Shown: one piece after another, positions 48,401 to 61,000 of the stretch
Layout: each line of letters begins with the position of its first letter
Numbering within the stretch: position 1 is the first letter of the stretch
NCBI RefSeq assembly: GCF_009730915.1
Contig: NC_052489.1
Coordinates: 23,739,916 to 23,803,915 of the forward strand
Direction: 5' to 3'
Length of the DNA stretch: 64,000 nucleotides
Origin: Dioscorea cayenensis subsp. rotundata
Taxonomy: Eukaryota; Streptophyta; Magnoliopsida; Dioscoreales; Dioscoreaceae
Notes under the pieces: generated by a model
What the model saw: only the letters and a program-made list of their open reading frames with translations
What the model was told of the DNA's origin: nothing
The model's database searches: none
Translations under genes and position numbers: made by a program

Positions 48401-51400
48401 CGCTAGTAGACAGATATGCTTTGTGCCAACTGGTAGAGAGGTGAGGCATCTAACCAATACTCATGCCATTGATTGCCAGATAGACATCAACCATCTTAAA
48501 CTTCTTATCAAGTTTTTAAAGGCAACTTTAGGCAAGAGATGGAGATTGCCACAAAAAGCTTTAAACAGAGCTAGTAAGCAGGTCCTGCCTTGACATTTCC
48601 ATATTCAAGTTCATATAACTGAAGAACAACTATTTTATACCCAGATGAGGCAGACCATTAGAATAGTATTATATGGTTATAGTATAAGGGTAAAAATATC
48701 TTTTGGCTTAAGTTTGGAAAACCTAATCCTTATACTACTTTAATATAGACATCTGAAATACTGATCTTCAAGGAGCATTACTATATTGTATGTCACTGTT
48801 AGGTGAGCAGAATTCATAATTACTAAAGCCGTTGGTGTTGCGGCATAGAGTGGATTGGACAAGGTTGGGTTCTAAAAGGCTGCAGTACGTAAAAACAACA
48901 AAATATGCCAGTCACCAAGAGCTTTAACCTTATTTTACTATACAAGGGTGCAGTCTAGAACATGTTTCAAATTGAACAAGTTTAACTTATCTTTACCAGG
49001 ATTTAAACACACACACACAAGTAAAGTTATGATATTACAAGATATAGACAGGAATGGTAAGCTTCACAGTTAGCCGCAAAATGTATCATTCCCACAAAAC
49101 AGATATGACTAGTAATATACAAGTACATGATATGCTCTTCCAAAAAGAAGACAAAAGTAGCTCAAGATTTACATTGTTATGAAAATGATCACCTGAACAT
49201 TGGTGTAATGCAGACCAGCAATCAAGATTGGAAAGATAGGACCAAAGACACCATGTGGATAGCAAGTGAGATCTTGGAACCACAATATGCCACCCTGTAA
49301 ACTCTTATTTGTCAATCCATGCACAAATTTAAGGGGAAGCTTAAAAATTTATACTAGAATGAGCAAACGCATACATGTTCCTACAATCAGAAGTAAATCT
49401 AGATATAAATTATGAAGTGTCAAAGAGACAAAGATAGCAAAAGAAAAGGACACAATCATAGTGTGAGAGAGCTAATATATATGATGACATGAATGGATGA
49501 GCATACAGAAACATGAAATGAAGTTATCAAGAATTTTCCCAATTACGTAATGCAACAAACTAAGAAATAGAACAAACGAGGACAACTTAACTAATTAGAA
49601 ATATCAAGCCAGATGTCTGATAAGAAAAAAATAATCCCAGTTTAAGATAAATAAATCATTCATAAAATGTTAGCCAGATTAAAATTTCCAACACTATTTT
49701 TGGGTCAGCAACCCATATTATTCATTTTCTTAAAAGTTTGGAATATTGATAGTGCAATCCACTCTTTCACACTTTATTAACAAAATCAAGATAATTAAAC
49801 AATGTATTTTGATCCTCAAGCACATGGAACTCATAGAATTGAGAGATATGCATTCATCATGCATCCGCATTCCTTAATAAAAACACAATTAAGTTGAACA
49901 GAACCCAACCATGGATACATAATTGCTAATACAATACAAAGAACTTATTGTTTATGAAAATAAATATATATTTGCAATTTCAAGTCTCACACTTTCAAAT
50001 CCTGGGTGATGGTCTAGACACATTGTCCGAATGCTGGCCATCCAAAGTAAAAAACAAGGAAACTGCACAATAGAATGGAGGAGAAAATATGAGCATAACA
50101 GAGTTGAGTAAAAGAAAGAGCACATTAACGCAAGCAAGTAATTATATCCATGAGTTATTAGAAAAGTTGCATCAGTATTTGTTTCTAATGCAAGTGATAT
50201 TGAAAAAAGCTTGCATTTTACATTGTTAAAGCAGAATTTATTCCATGAGACTCAAAAAATATATGAATATAGTCACTGCGTACAATGATAAGCAACTGCT
50301 TCAAATGGGAATTGTCTAAGAAATAGGCCAAGATTATTTCTAAAAATACTGTGTGAAAATATAGAAAAACATAACAATGACAAATATCTAGAAAGTAATT
50401 GCAAGAAAGCCTCACATTACCTGAATAAAGAAGGGCGCAAAGCTCCACAAGTATGAGGGGCAGCCCAGTTCTCGTTTTTTCTTTTGGAAAAGCAAGAACT
50501 GCTCTCGGTAACTCCTTCCTGATAAAGGTGGCGGCAAAGGAGGAGGCACTTCCTAATGCAACATATTATTAGCTAAGTGTCCAGAGCCATCTAAGAACTA
50601 AGCTTATTATCAAATTAGTACTTCATGCTTTAATGAAGCATTTAAGAATATTAACTTTTAAATCTATGGGCTTGGTATGCAGCAAAGCATCCATCATGGC
50701 CACAATTAAGCATGCAAAAATGAGTATTCAAGAACAATTGGAATGCGAACATATAACTGAGAAAGAATGGATTCCAAATCAGTTATTATATAAGATTAGA
50801 AAAATCAAACGGGGACCCCAGTAAGATATCATGCGCACATACATTATACTGCTGAAAGTCATAATATATATGGTGGACTTGTCCTTTTATATTAATCACC
50901 ACACTAAATAAATAGGCATAGGCGTCTAACCTAAATGATGAAAGGGCCATTTAAAATATCATTCTTCAGAAAAATGCATGAATTTAACTTCCAATAATGC
51001 AAGTAAAGCTTTTGCAATTCAGATAATATGGACCTTACAAAACATGCTCTTCCAACATAATTTCTTTTAGTGATTAATATGTCCCTTTCATAATCATCCA
51101 ATATCTATTCAATTTGAGATCCTGAGTATCAAGTTCTGGTTGCTCACTTTTAAACACCAATTTTCACTTAAATCGTCATCTCCTAACTAGATGATGAAGT
51201 GCATACTTTGTATTTCTCCAGGCCTTACTCTAATACACATGGCTTGAACACTTCCCTTTACATCTTCTGGTGTTCACATATAATGAAGGGCATGAAAGTT
51301 TGTACTAAGATCTTACTCAAAAAAAAAAAAAATATGAAAAATGTATCTGTTTATTGTAAATCCATTGGAATTCTTTATTTTTCAGCAAAAAAATCTGACT

Positions 51401-52443
51401 CATTTTTCATTTGAAATTTGATTACGCATATCAATACATATTACATACTTTGTATCTGCAATGTTGCTCAAAGGAGTCAATGTCTATTAGCTTATGATAT
51501 TCAATAAGGTAGAGAAAGAGCTTTTACTTGGAGAGGCACAGTGTCAAATTAAAGCATAAGTTCAAGTTTAATAAGATATTTTGCTTACATTTTGGATACA
51601 ATCTTGCAATCTCTCCCACCTTCTTTAGTTGCAAAAGAAGAACAGGAAATAGGGTAGCTCTAAGGGCTAGAGTTGATGTGGGGATTACTACCCACCTGCA
51701 TCAATTCACAGACAGATAAACAACCCAAAAAAAAAAAAAAATCCAAACTTCAAACTCCAAATGTTCAGCATGAAAGTGATTGCCTTTCAAGAAAAAGAAT
51801 ACACAACTATGCATCATCACAAGAACATGGTTGTTTACCCATAAGCAATTCGTATAGAATATCATATTCTGACAGCTCAAACTCACTTTTAACAAGAAAA
51901 AACCACAAAGCCACACAAAAAGCCCGCATCTTGAAATCATCATGTTTATAATCGACGGTGAGCATTTCTCAAAGTGATATACCAAATCAAATCACCTTCA
52001 CATGATATATCTTGTTAAAAAAAAAGCAGAATATCTCACCATGGGAGGCCACTGAAGTCATGAAACCCTTCGAGCAGAGAAACAACACCATGAACAGGAT
52101 ATTGGTACCAACTCGCATCACTGACGGCTGCCTCCGAAAGCACAGCCCCATCCAACTCCGAACCCAACAACGCCAATCCAGCCCCAGGATCGCCCACATG
52201 AATCAACCCCTCTCCAGACCCATCGCTCTCAGGAGAGGAATCCTTGTCGTCGGCCTTGGGACCAGCAGTCCACGAATACCACGAGAAGGACCGAAAGGAA
52301 ATGGTAGCGCAGAAAGGAGGACTGGAACTGAAGGGATTTGGAGAGGTAATGGGTTTAAGGTTTCTGAAAGGAGTGTGGGGGAAGAGGGAACCAGAGATCG
52401 CCGGAGGAACGCGACGGCGGAGGAGATTAACGGCGGTTCCCAT
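45476..52443 (-). CDS. OXA2: OXA1/YidC-family insertase with C-terminal TPRs (OXA2/ALBINO3-like)
   Basis: Fourteen exons on the minus strand close in phase to 548 aa: 52443-52040, 51695-51589, 50548-50421, 50062-49991, 49294-49193, 47773-47714, 47598-47533, 47131-47084, 46594-46433, 46338-46283, 46163-46046, 45958-45890, 45800-45691 and 45620-45476. An Arg/Ser-rich N-terminal transit peptide precedes the YidC/Oxa1 membrane core (W-W-V-V-I-P-T-S-T-L-A-L-R, then P-P-P-L-S-G-R-S-Y, F-P-C-F-L-L-W-M-A-S-I-R, L-H-Y-T-N-V-Q). From about residue 385 to the end there are TPR-like helices (A-L-G-Q-I-L-C-S-K-G-L-F-x-E-A). This architecture marks the plant mitochondrial OXA2 branch, linked in the family to insertion of cytochrome oxidase subunit 2. 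Exon 3 must begin at the downstream AG of two near-adjacent acceptors, because the upstream one makes a stop. Confidence 0.93.
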
Positions 52444-53135
52444 TGTGAAGCAAATGAAAAGTCGATGTTTTGGAAATTGGAAATAAGTTCACATGATCGG
52501 GTTTTTTATATATATACCCCCAGTAAAAATTTTAATCATTTACATGCCCTCATAAAACTGAGACTTCTGCACTACGTATATAATAATGGAATTTTGGAGG
52601 GCTGCATATGCTAAACAACCATAAAGATGTGAACCAACAACAGGGCAAGTGGTAAACAGAAACAAAAGATGTTGTGAATATGAATAAAAGCGGTAAATTT
52701 CATGTCAAGTTCACGGAAGTTAAGTATAAAAAACACGGCAAGGCACTAAGAACAAGCACAATTACTTTGTTATTATGCTCATTTGTAGATCCATCAACTT
52801 GATAGCTTTGAGTAATCCACAGAGAAGATCAAATTAAGATTAATTTTTCAAAAAAAGAAGATCAAATTATGGTACATTTCAGGACTCTAATCCTTTATTT
52901 ATCTCAGACCAGTATAAGACCATCAACAACCATATTGTTGAAACTAAAGAAGAGACATGATGTGAAATGAAGTTGAAGCAATGGTCACTGAAAAGGAGAA
53001 AAATAATCTGACAATGTTCATGTGGAAATAATTAGTCAGTGGATATGGATAAAACCAGAACATACCAATGCCAGAGAAGAGTTGACTATGGAGAGGCTAC
53101 ACGAGGATGAAAACCATGCCAAAAAGCAGATGGTA
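52444..53135. other. Intergenic region between OXA2 start and PPR gene end
   Basis: AT-rich DNA holding the OXA2 promoter on its left and the PPR 3' leader on its right. Plus-strand frames here overlap OXA2 exon 1 antisense and are not supported. Confidence 0.55.
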
Positions 53136-54869
53136 TCATATGACAGCAAATAACTTCAACTCCTCTGCAAGACATGTTTCTGATAATAGGAGTCTGTTTA
53201 ACCCTGATAGAATCCAATGTACAACTCCTATCTGGGGATGTGATGAATCGGAAACCAAAAATTCATGGACAACTCCATTTACTTCTATGAAAGAACATCC
53301 GGGTTGCTTCCGAATGCTATTATCGTGCATAACCTTCCTTACTCGATTTACATCGGTCCACCTTGATGTAGAGGCATAAACATTAGAAAGCAAGACATGA
53401 GAGCCACACCTCCTAGGTTCCAACTTCATAATTCGACCTGTTGCAAACTCGGCTAATTTTACATTCCCATTTGATCTACAAGCAAAAAGCAATGACCTCC
53501 AAATTACAGCATCAGGTTCTATTGGCATATCTCTGATAAGATGCTCTGCCTGAACCACAAGTTTAGCACGTCCTAAAAGATCAACCATACAACCATAATG
53601 TTCAATTTTAGGAATCAGACCATAGACCTTAGTCATACAATTGAAGTAGTAGTATCCTTTCTCAACCATTCCCCCATGGCTGCACGCAGACAAGACACCC
53701 AAAAACGTTACCTCATTTGCCTTAACCTCCGCCTGAGCCTCCATTTGTGAAAACAAATCCAATGCTTCCTCAGAGTATCCATTCATAGCAAGCCCGGATA
53801 TCATCACTGTCCAAGAGAAAACATCCTTTTGGACCAACCCTTTAAATATCTGAAGAGCTCTATTGATATCCCCGCACTTAGAATACATATCAATCAGAGC
53901 ATTCTTCACATTTAAAATCATTCCCAAGCCATTAGTGTCACAGTAAGCATGAAGATACCTTCCCTGGTCGAGAGCACCAGTTTGCGCACAAGAGGAAACA
54001 ACAGATGCTATTGTTGCACTGTCGGCTTTCACTCCCTCCATTTGCATCTGTCTAAATAGTTCAATTGATTCTACAAATAGGCCTGAATGCGCGTACCCAG
54101 AAATCATGGAAGTCCAACAAACAACATTTCTCTGGGGCATTCCATCAAACAATTGCCGCGCAAGATCAACAGCCCCACACCTTGCATACATACTCACCAA
54201 CGAAGAACCGAGATAGAAATCCAGATGAAATCCATTAACAACCACTAAAGCATGAATCTTTTGACCTGTATCAAGATCAACTCTCCTCCCACAAGCACTC
54301 AATGCCCCCACTGGAGTCATCGCGTCAAACCTAATCGACCTCCTCACCATTTCGCAGAAAACTTGCAAAGCTTCATCACAATGATTGCTCTGCGAATAAC
54401 CGGAGATCATACTATTCCAAGAAACCAAATCACGCGCAAAATCCGGGGCCAAATCGAAGGCTTTCCTGGCATGCCCAAGCAACCCACAAACCGAATACAT
54501 ATGAATGAGAGAATTCAAGACAAAGGTATCAGATTCCAACCCCAATTTGAAACTCAAAGAGTGGATTTCCCTGCCTCTCTGAGGGATGAAGAGACGGGCG
54601 GCAGCCTTCAGGGTCGAGGTGAAAGTGTAGTTATCCGGAACAACACCATGGATGCGGATGGAATCATAGAAAGAAATTGCGAGATTAGGGAAAGGGCCAA
54701 GAGCAAAGGAATGGAGAACGGAGTTGAGGAAAGGGAGGTGCCCGCGGCTACGGAAGAGCGCAGAGACAATGGCAAGGGACATGAACTGGTCGAGGTGATG
54801 GACGATTGAGATACGACGGCAGAGAGGCAGCCATTGAAGCTCGATCTTGGGGAGATGCAGCTGCATCAA
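53136..54869 (-). CDS. PLS-class pentatricopeptide repeat protein, E subgroup
   Basis: An intronless 577-aa frame. PPR repeats of 31-36 residues fill residues about 75-440 (V-V-P-D-N-Y-T-F-T-S-T-L-K-A-A-A, D-L-V-S-W-N-S-M-I-S-G-Y, N-V-V-C-W-T-S-M-I-S-G-Y, D-V-F-S-W-T-V-M-I-S-G). The E region follows (H-Y-G-C-M-V-D-L-L-G-R-A, P-D-A-V-I-W-R-S-L-L, S-N-V-Y-A-S, G-C-S-F-I-E-V-N-G). It ends soon after with no DYW deaminase domain. Such proteins bind single organellar transcripts and guide C-to-U editing, recruiting a deaminase in trans and often working with MORF partners. The target cannot be read reliably by eye. An organellar location is inferred. A CT run (about 54873-54893) sits in the 5' leader. 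Confidence 0.95.
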   Translation of the reverse strand: MMQLHLPKIELQWLPLCRRISIVHHLDQFMSLAIVSALFRSRGHLPFLNSVLHSFALGPFPNLAISFYDSIRIHGVVPDNYTFTSTLKAAARLFIPQRGREIHSLSFKLGLESDTFVLNSLIHMYSVCGLLGHARKAFDLAPDFARDLVSWNSMISGYSQSNHCDEALQVFCEMVRRSIRFDAMTPVGALSACGRRVDLDTGQKIHALVVVNGFHLDFYLGSSLVSMYARCGAVDLARQLFDGMPQRNVVCWTSMISGYAHSGLFVESIELFRQMQMEGVKADSATIASVVSSCAQTGALDQGRYLHAYCDTNGLGMILNVKNALIDMYSKCGDINRALQIFKGLVQKDVFSWTVMISGLAMNGYSEEALDLFSQMEAQAEVKANEVTFLGVLSACSHGGMVEKGYYYFNCMTKVYGLIPKIEHYGCMVDLLGRAKLVVQAEHLIRDMPIEPDAVIWRSLLFACRSNGNVKLAEFATGRIMKLEPRRCGSHVLLSNVYASTSRWTDVNRVRKVMHDNSIRKQPGCSFIEVNGVVHEFLVSDSSHPQIGVVHWILSGLNRLLLSETCLAEELKLFAVI

Positions 54870-55233
54870 TGGCTTCTCTCTCTCTCTCTCTCTCGCTTGG
54901 TGGCGGGAATGGGCGTTAGAAGAACAGTTGACAGTTGGACAGTTGACTTTGCAATTTTCTTTTTTCGGGTTTTAATTTTAAAATTTTGTATAAATATTTA
55001 AACATTTGAATATTCAAACATTTTTTTGATTAAAAAAATAAATATTTAAACATTTTTTGAATAAAATAAATATTCAAACATTTGAATTCACCGCATGTGG
55101 TTTATTCATTTAAACCCATATACCCAAAGAAAATATTGAATTTTGAATGAATAAAAATGAATCTATATATATATCTTTTCCTTGATTAACGGCCAGTCTC
55201 GCAGCAACGACTGAGATCGCAGCACTCGACGTC
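54870..55233. promoter_or_regulatory. Divergent intergenic region between PPR and syntaxin genes
   Basis: About 360 bp separate the divergently transcribed start codons, so it must contain both promoters. It has a CT run near the PPR start, AT-rich sequence in the middle and TATATATATAT at 55164-55174, 60-70 bp before the syntaxin ATG, a possible TATA element. Confidence 0.5.
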
Positions 55234-57326
55234 ATGAGCTTCGAAGACTTCGGATCCTCGACGAGCTGGAACTCCATCGCCGGCGCCAAGGCCGACGTCG
55301 CAGCTGGGATTTTCCAGACTGCTACGGCCGTCGCCGGCTTCCGCCGCCTCGTCGATGCCATTGGTTCCGCAAAAGACTCCCCCAAGCATCGCCACACTTT
55401 GTAATCCTATCTTTGTGTTTTTTTTTTCTCTCTACTCCTCGATCGATCGTTTAGGTTTCAAGGTGAGTGAATCTTGCTATTTGTGTAGGCAGGAAGCGAG
55501 GAAGTGGATCGCGCAGCTCGTGAAGGACACATCGTCGAAGCTCAAGGTATTCTCCGATGCCAATGTCGACGCACAAGTACGTGGACTGTGTAAATTTGCC
55601 TTTTCGGTTAGGGTTTCCTTGAATTCGTTTACGGTTTTTATTTTTTTAATTGGAAATGATTGAGATTTGATTGATTTTGCACTTGAATTACTGAACTGTT
55701 GGTTTGAATCGAGTTTTTGAGGTATCTCTTTGTGTTGATGTGTTCTTTGAGTTGTTGTTTGGAATTACGGAAATCAGGGAGTGCATGTCCAACGAGATTT
55801 TTAGCATTGGTAACCAAGTGCGACGATGTGCTTTGGGTATTGAGAATTCCTTAAAATCATGGGAAATTTATGCTTTTTAACTGGAAACATAAACTTTGTG
55901 CTTCTGAATAGGTTTGTTTGTCAGCTTGGTGAAATTCATGCTAGTTTTTGCAGTGTCATCTTGGTGTCCCTCTGGAGGTTTAGGAAGTATCTATATGTTT
56001 CTTGATTATGTTTGATTTGAAATTGTTAAAGCAACTGGATTCTTGATATATAGGCTTTGGATTCCTAATTAAGTATTGTGTTCTCAGCAATTGGATTTGT
56101 TTCTGAAAGTTCTAAAATCATTGAAACTGGTTTCTGTTTTCCAAATGAGAATTTAATGCTTTGTGATTCTCAAAATCATTTTACACTATTTTGAAGTTCT
56201 CATGTGAAACAAATAGCAATTTCAAGTGCATGGAACTGCAGAACAAAGGGATTGCAAGCAAGATTTTGATTCCTTTCCTTGATTGGGTTCTCTTGACTTG
56301 CATTAATGATAGTTGTTTATTGTAGCTAATTAATAGAACAGATGAGGAAAAATTAGCAAAGGATTTCCAAAAAGTCTTGCTCGATTTCCAAAAGGTTCAG
56401 AAGCTCGCTGTCCAGAAGGAGGCAGCTTATGCAATGGCCACAAGGTTTTGTTCTGCTGTAAATGTTTCATCTTTGGGGGTTTGTACCTTTGATGGAAATG
56501 TAATTAGAGTGGTAAGCTTGTGCTTTTTGTTTGACAGCTTGAGCTCTGATGAACATAAGACACACGACACAAATGAAGAGCATGAGCAGCTCCTGCAGGA
56601 GCAGAAGAGGTAATCTATTGGCTTAAAAGATCTAAAAAAAAATTAGTCACCACTATTGGTTGAGTTTTCTTTTTCCCTACATCAGCTGGCATACTTGTGT
56701 TCTCAATAAACATTTTCCTTATTTTGTTGTTCTTTATCTGATTTTTGAGTAAACATGTAATTAGATTTTGCTCATATGGATTGATAATCTTTCTTTTTAT
56801 TCAGACAAGAGGAGATTTCTTTAGACTGTGAGATAACTTTTAATGAAGCTCTGATAGAGGAAAGGGAACAAGGAATTAAAGATGTACACTCCGATGTGGT
56901 TGAAATAAACGAGATACTTAAGGATCTTGTTTTCCTTATTGACAATCAACAACCTACACTAGGTACTTAAAACTTGATAATCATACAACAGAATCAAAAC
57001 TTCAAGTTTCTTCAGCATTATACACAATCCCTTTTATGTGTTTAATATTTGTGATTCAAACTTTCTCGATAGAGGACATTGGTATACGAATAGAAGCAGC
57101 AGCAGCAGCATCCACAACTCAAGCAAGAGAACAACTCGCAATGGGCTACAAAGGCAACAGATCGAACACCTCATCAGTGCGTGCACATACAATGCATCAT
57201 AATCCCTAACTTACCAACTAAATGTTGATTGTTATCTCTTGACTTGTTTTGTTACAGTATTGCTGGGTGCTGATGCTCTTTGTTGTGGTGCTTGCTACCT
57301 TGCTTATGGTGTTGATATTGTACTGA
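55234..57326 (+). CDS. SYP2: Qa-SNARE syntaxin, SYP2 (SYP22/23-like)
   Basis: Seven exons (55234-55400, 55489-55576, 56326-56444, 56538-56609, 56805-56962, 57073-57176, 57258-57326) close in phase to 258 aa. It starts M-S-F-E-D-F, as SYP2 proteins do, and has N-terminal Habc helices (about residues 20-125: A-S/A-G-I-F-Q, Q-L-V-K-D-T-S-S-K-L-K, K-L-A-K-D-F-Q-K-V-L). The SNARE motif spans about 160-222 (F-N-E-A-L-I-E-E-R-E-Q-G-I, V-E-I-N-E-I-L-K-D-L), with zero-layer Gln near residue 197. A C-terminal membrane anchor (237-257, V-L-M-L-F-V-V-V-L-A) completes it. The family acts at the prevacuolar compartment and vacuole in membrane fusion. The 93-nt intron 56445-56537 is open in frame and has a weak donor. 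Confidence 0.94.
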
Positions 57327-58054
57327 CAAACACCCATGCAATCAAAGATTTTGACTTGTACAAATTTAGCTGAACAGGTTTGTATTGAAGAGAATCAAAT
57401 ATCTGTGGAGAGATTTAGATTTATGTGCTTGTGGCAATATCAATGCAGAGTCTGACAGTGTTGAGAAAAAAGTTGTATGTTTACTAAGTTATACATCAGC
57501 ATGGGGAATTTTCGGAATTCAACGAGGCATACGTATCATGTGTGTGTATTATACCATACAATGTGTAAAATTTCTATAGACAAAAGGCAAGAATGGGATA
57601 ACCATGAACTCAACAAAATATGATAACTGTGCACATGTTCCCTTTTGCTTGATAATATATATTGTAGCGGCATATTGGTACCAGGCATCCCAACCTTAAC
57701 AATTCAGCAGCAAACATCAAAGGAGGATTTAAACATCACAATGGGGATGCAATGAATAAGATTTCACTTAAAAGTACTATGATTACATCACCTCCTTAAC
57801 AAGAGTTTAACTTATTTCTCAACAATTTTGACATCTGAAATAAAGTATGTTTGCAAACTCGAACCACAATATGTATGGAAATGAAAAATATAGACCGTAA
57901 ATTCTTGCACAATGAGTACCATAAATGCAGTCAGCACAGCAGAAAGCGAGCAAATTCCTTGTTCTACAATGCCGATCTCACAAACCCTGTAAGTAACCAC
58001 ATAACATATTCATAATGACACAAACTTATCTTTATCAAAAGAAACATAGTGTTG
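57327..58054. other. Convergent 3' regions of the syntaxin and pseudouridine genes
   Basis: Contains both 3' leaders. The open frames at 57385-57579 and 57812-58000 have no features. Nothing else is recognised. Confidence 0.55.
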
Positions 58055-61000
58055 TTACATATGCAAACTAATACCATCCACACCTCGTTTGAGATTGGCA
58101 AGCACAGCAGCAATCTTTGCACCAACGAGAACATTGTTCTTCACGAGAGCGATATCTATGAGTTAGTTAAAGAAAAACCACACTAAAAACAATAATATAA
58201 CAGTGCAGACACTTGGAGGATAAATTTTTTATGTGGTCACTGTGTTATGGCTGATTTTCATTTTTTTTTATTGTGTTTCAATTTGTTTTCACCGGTTGGT
58301 CACTTGGGATTTTCCGGCCAAATTTAGATGATGTGGCGGCCGAAAATGCCACGTCACTCTTTTTTTATATTTTCTCTCATCCCAACTGGAGAGTAGTTGC
58401 TGACTCAGCTCGCTTAAAAAAAGAGTGACGTGCCATTTCCGGCCGCCGCGTCATCTAAATTTGGGCAGAAAACCTCAAATGACCAACCGGTGAAAACAAA
58501 TTAATATCTAATGATAAAAAAGAAATAAATTGAAACACAATGACCAAAATGAAAATCAGCCATAACACAGTGATTACATGAAAAATTTACCTGACACTTG
58601 GACATAAAACTTGCAAGCAAGGATACTAGCAGCCAGTGAAGCTCCGCCAGTTAGTTCATTCACTCTAGCAAGCAAAAAAGGAGTGACAGCATTGCCAATC
58701 ACATTCTTATGACTGCGACAAACAGAACAGTTCAGTGAATCCGCCAGTGGTACACAATGAATATAACAATTTCCATAGAGAAATTATGTATCTACACATG
58801 AAAAATATAGTGTATTTGCTGTGCATGTATAAATATGGGAAGAGAGTACTTCGCTTCTTCAAGGGCTTTTTGTATCGCAGATTCTATTGTGTATCCTGAG
58901 GCAGAATGATCTTTTGGAATAGGAACTGCTATTAATATTCCAGATCCAAGTCCTAAATTCAAGTTTGCATCTGTAATTCCAACACAATTTTTATTTAATA
59001 TTAATGGCAATGAAGCAAGTCAGGAAAAAAATAGCATCTATGATTCACTTACGTATTAGCCTAGCACCGTCTTCCGGACTATCTAGACGACAAGGTATCT
59101 ACATTCGGAAATATATATTCTTCTCTATAAATTCCTAATGTGAAAGTGGTTGACCAAAAAAGAGCGTAGATTTAAGTGAAGGATATCAGAGAAAATTCAT
59201 ATCACCTTGCATCCACTTGATTCTGTAAAAAATGCAGGAAACTCATGGGTCTTGTAAGCAGCAACAGTCACACCTTGAGTTTCCTGAATTTCAAAATTTA
59301 GTGCCTTGAGAAACTATATTATGAGCAACAGGTTTAATTGACAAGCAACAAAGAAAGAAAATTAGTTGCATTTTAACAGACTGAGAAATTGGGAAAATCA
59401 GGAAATCCTACATCTATCCTTGATCAGTTGAAACCTCAGCAATAACTGAACTTTGAAGAAAGTTCACTGAAAAGGGTAGAACTGTATGCTTTGCTGTATA
59501 CCCTTATTATTTTGGTTAAACTTGTTCTTTATGTTTCTTATACGCATTGCAAACTTTTATTTCCTCAAATTATATACGATAGCTAGTCCTTAAATTTCTG
59601 CAGATAGATATTATTGATCCCCTGCAGCATGGCTTCACACTATTACAGCTTTGTTAGGATGGCTTGAAGAATTATAGTTTATAAACTAGTTTACTTCATC
59701 CATGTAAGCACCGTATTTTTGTTGTTGTTGTTTTTCTTTTTTGGGAAAAGGAGCATACCAGAAACTCCAGGGTTCTTGGTATATCTAGGATTGACTTCAC
59801 TCCAGCTGAAACAACTGCCACTGGCGTCCTTCCAAGTTCTGTCAGATCAGACGATATGTCCATGGCTGCAAAACAGAGTAGTAATTCATTAAGGAAATGA
59901 AACTTCAGGGAAAAATTCAAGTTCATGTGTTAAACAGACTGATGATTATATACAAATAGAGAATTGTATGCAATGCCCAATAGAAGCTCCATAGTTCGTT
60001 GTATAGGTAGAATCTCTATTTTGATTTCAAACATATGTCAGCAATTTAGTTCATGTTCTAATTCGGTTTAGAGTTAGAGATTATATTAATTAGCGATAAG
60101 ATCTAGCAATATTCTCCATTTTTTCCATTTGTTGCAATGAGAATATTTCTCACTCCAAATCAACCGATTTCAAACACAAGTAAAGGAAAAACTGATTGAT
60201 AAGTACATGAGGACTTACTTTGTTCACCATGCCGATGGACTCCTCCAATTCCCCCAGTGACAAAAACATGTATCCCAACCTGTACAATATTAGGTGACAA
60301 TCTTTATCATACGACTTTTTGGTAAAATTTCAGTATAATATGAGCGTCATATTTATGCTAAGTTGTATTATACATGTAACAATCTAGAAATAATAAAAAG
60401 AATGGCAGAAAACTATTGCCAAACTACGAACTAAAAAAGACACAACGTTTGAATCTATGAACTATGGCATCCCATGACTAGTTATATTTGCCGATGATCA
60501 CATAGTTATATGCAAAACGAAAGAAGTAACATACAAGGAGACAAGCTACAAGGCAATACTTTAGATGCAAAAAACATGGTTGCAGAAACAGTTGTAGCAC
60601 CATTTCCATGAGCTGCAACCTGTTGAAAAAAACAAAACAAAAAAATTAACAACATTACCAATTGTTAGAAACTTCAGATAAGCTTATAAATTTTCTACTT
60701 AAACTAGGAGTCAACAACAACTAGAACACAATTATGCCATAAAAATATGCTGGGACAAGAAAACATGAAAAAAAATAAGGTAAAAACTTACAACTGATAA
60801 GGTAAAAATTCTATAGAATTGCCACTTTAAACATAAAAGAACTTTGTCAACCAGCACTCACAATATGTGGAATGTCTCTGCGAGCAGTTTTTTGAGCTTT
60901 CTTCCCAAGTTTTGCGAGCCTCTCAAGTTGCTCATCATCAAGGCCTATGGATAAAACTAAACTAAATATTCCAGGATATGTATAACGAAAATGAAATGAA

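Noticed and set aside
52012-52614. 200-codon plus-strand frame over OXA2 exon 1
   Set aside because: Antisense to a transit-peptide exon with matching splice phase on the minus strand.
54252-54809. 185-codon plus-strand frame inside the PPR gene
   Set aside because: Antisense shadow of a clear 577-aa PPR protein.
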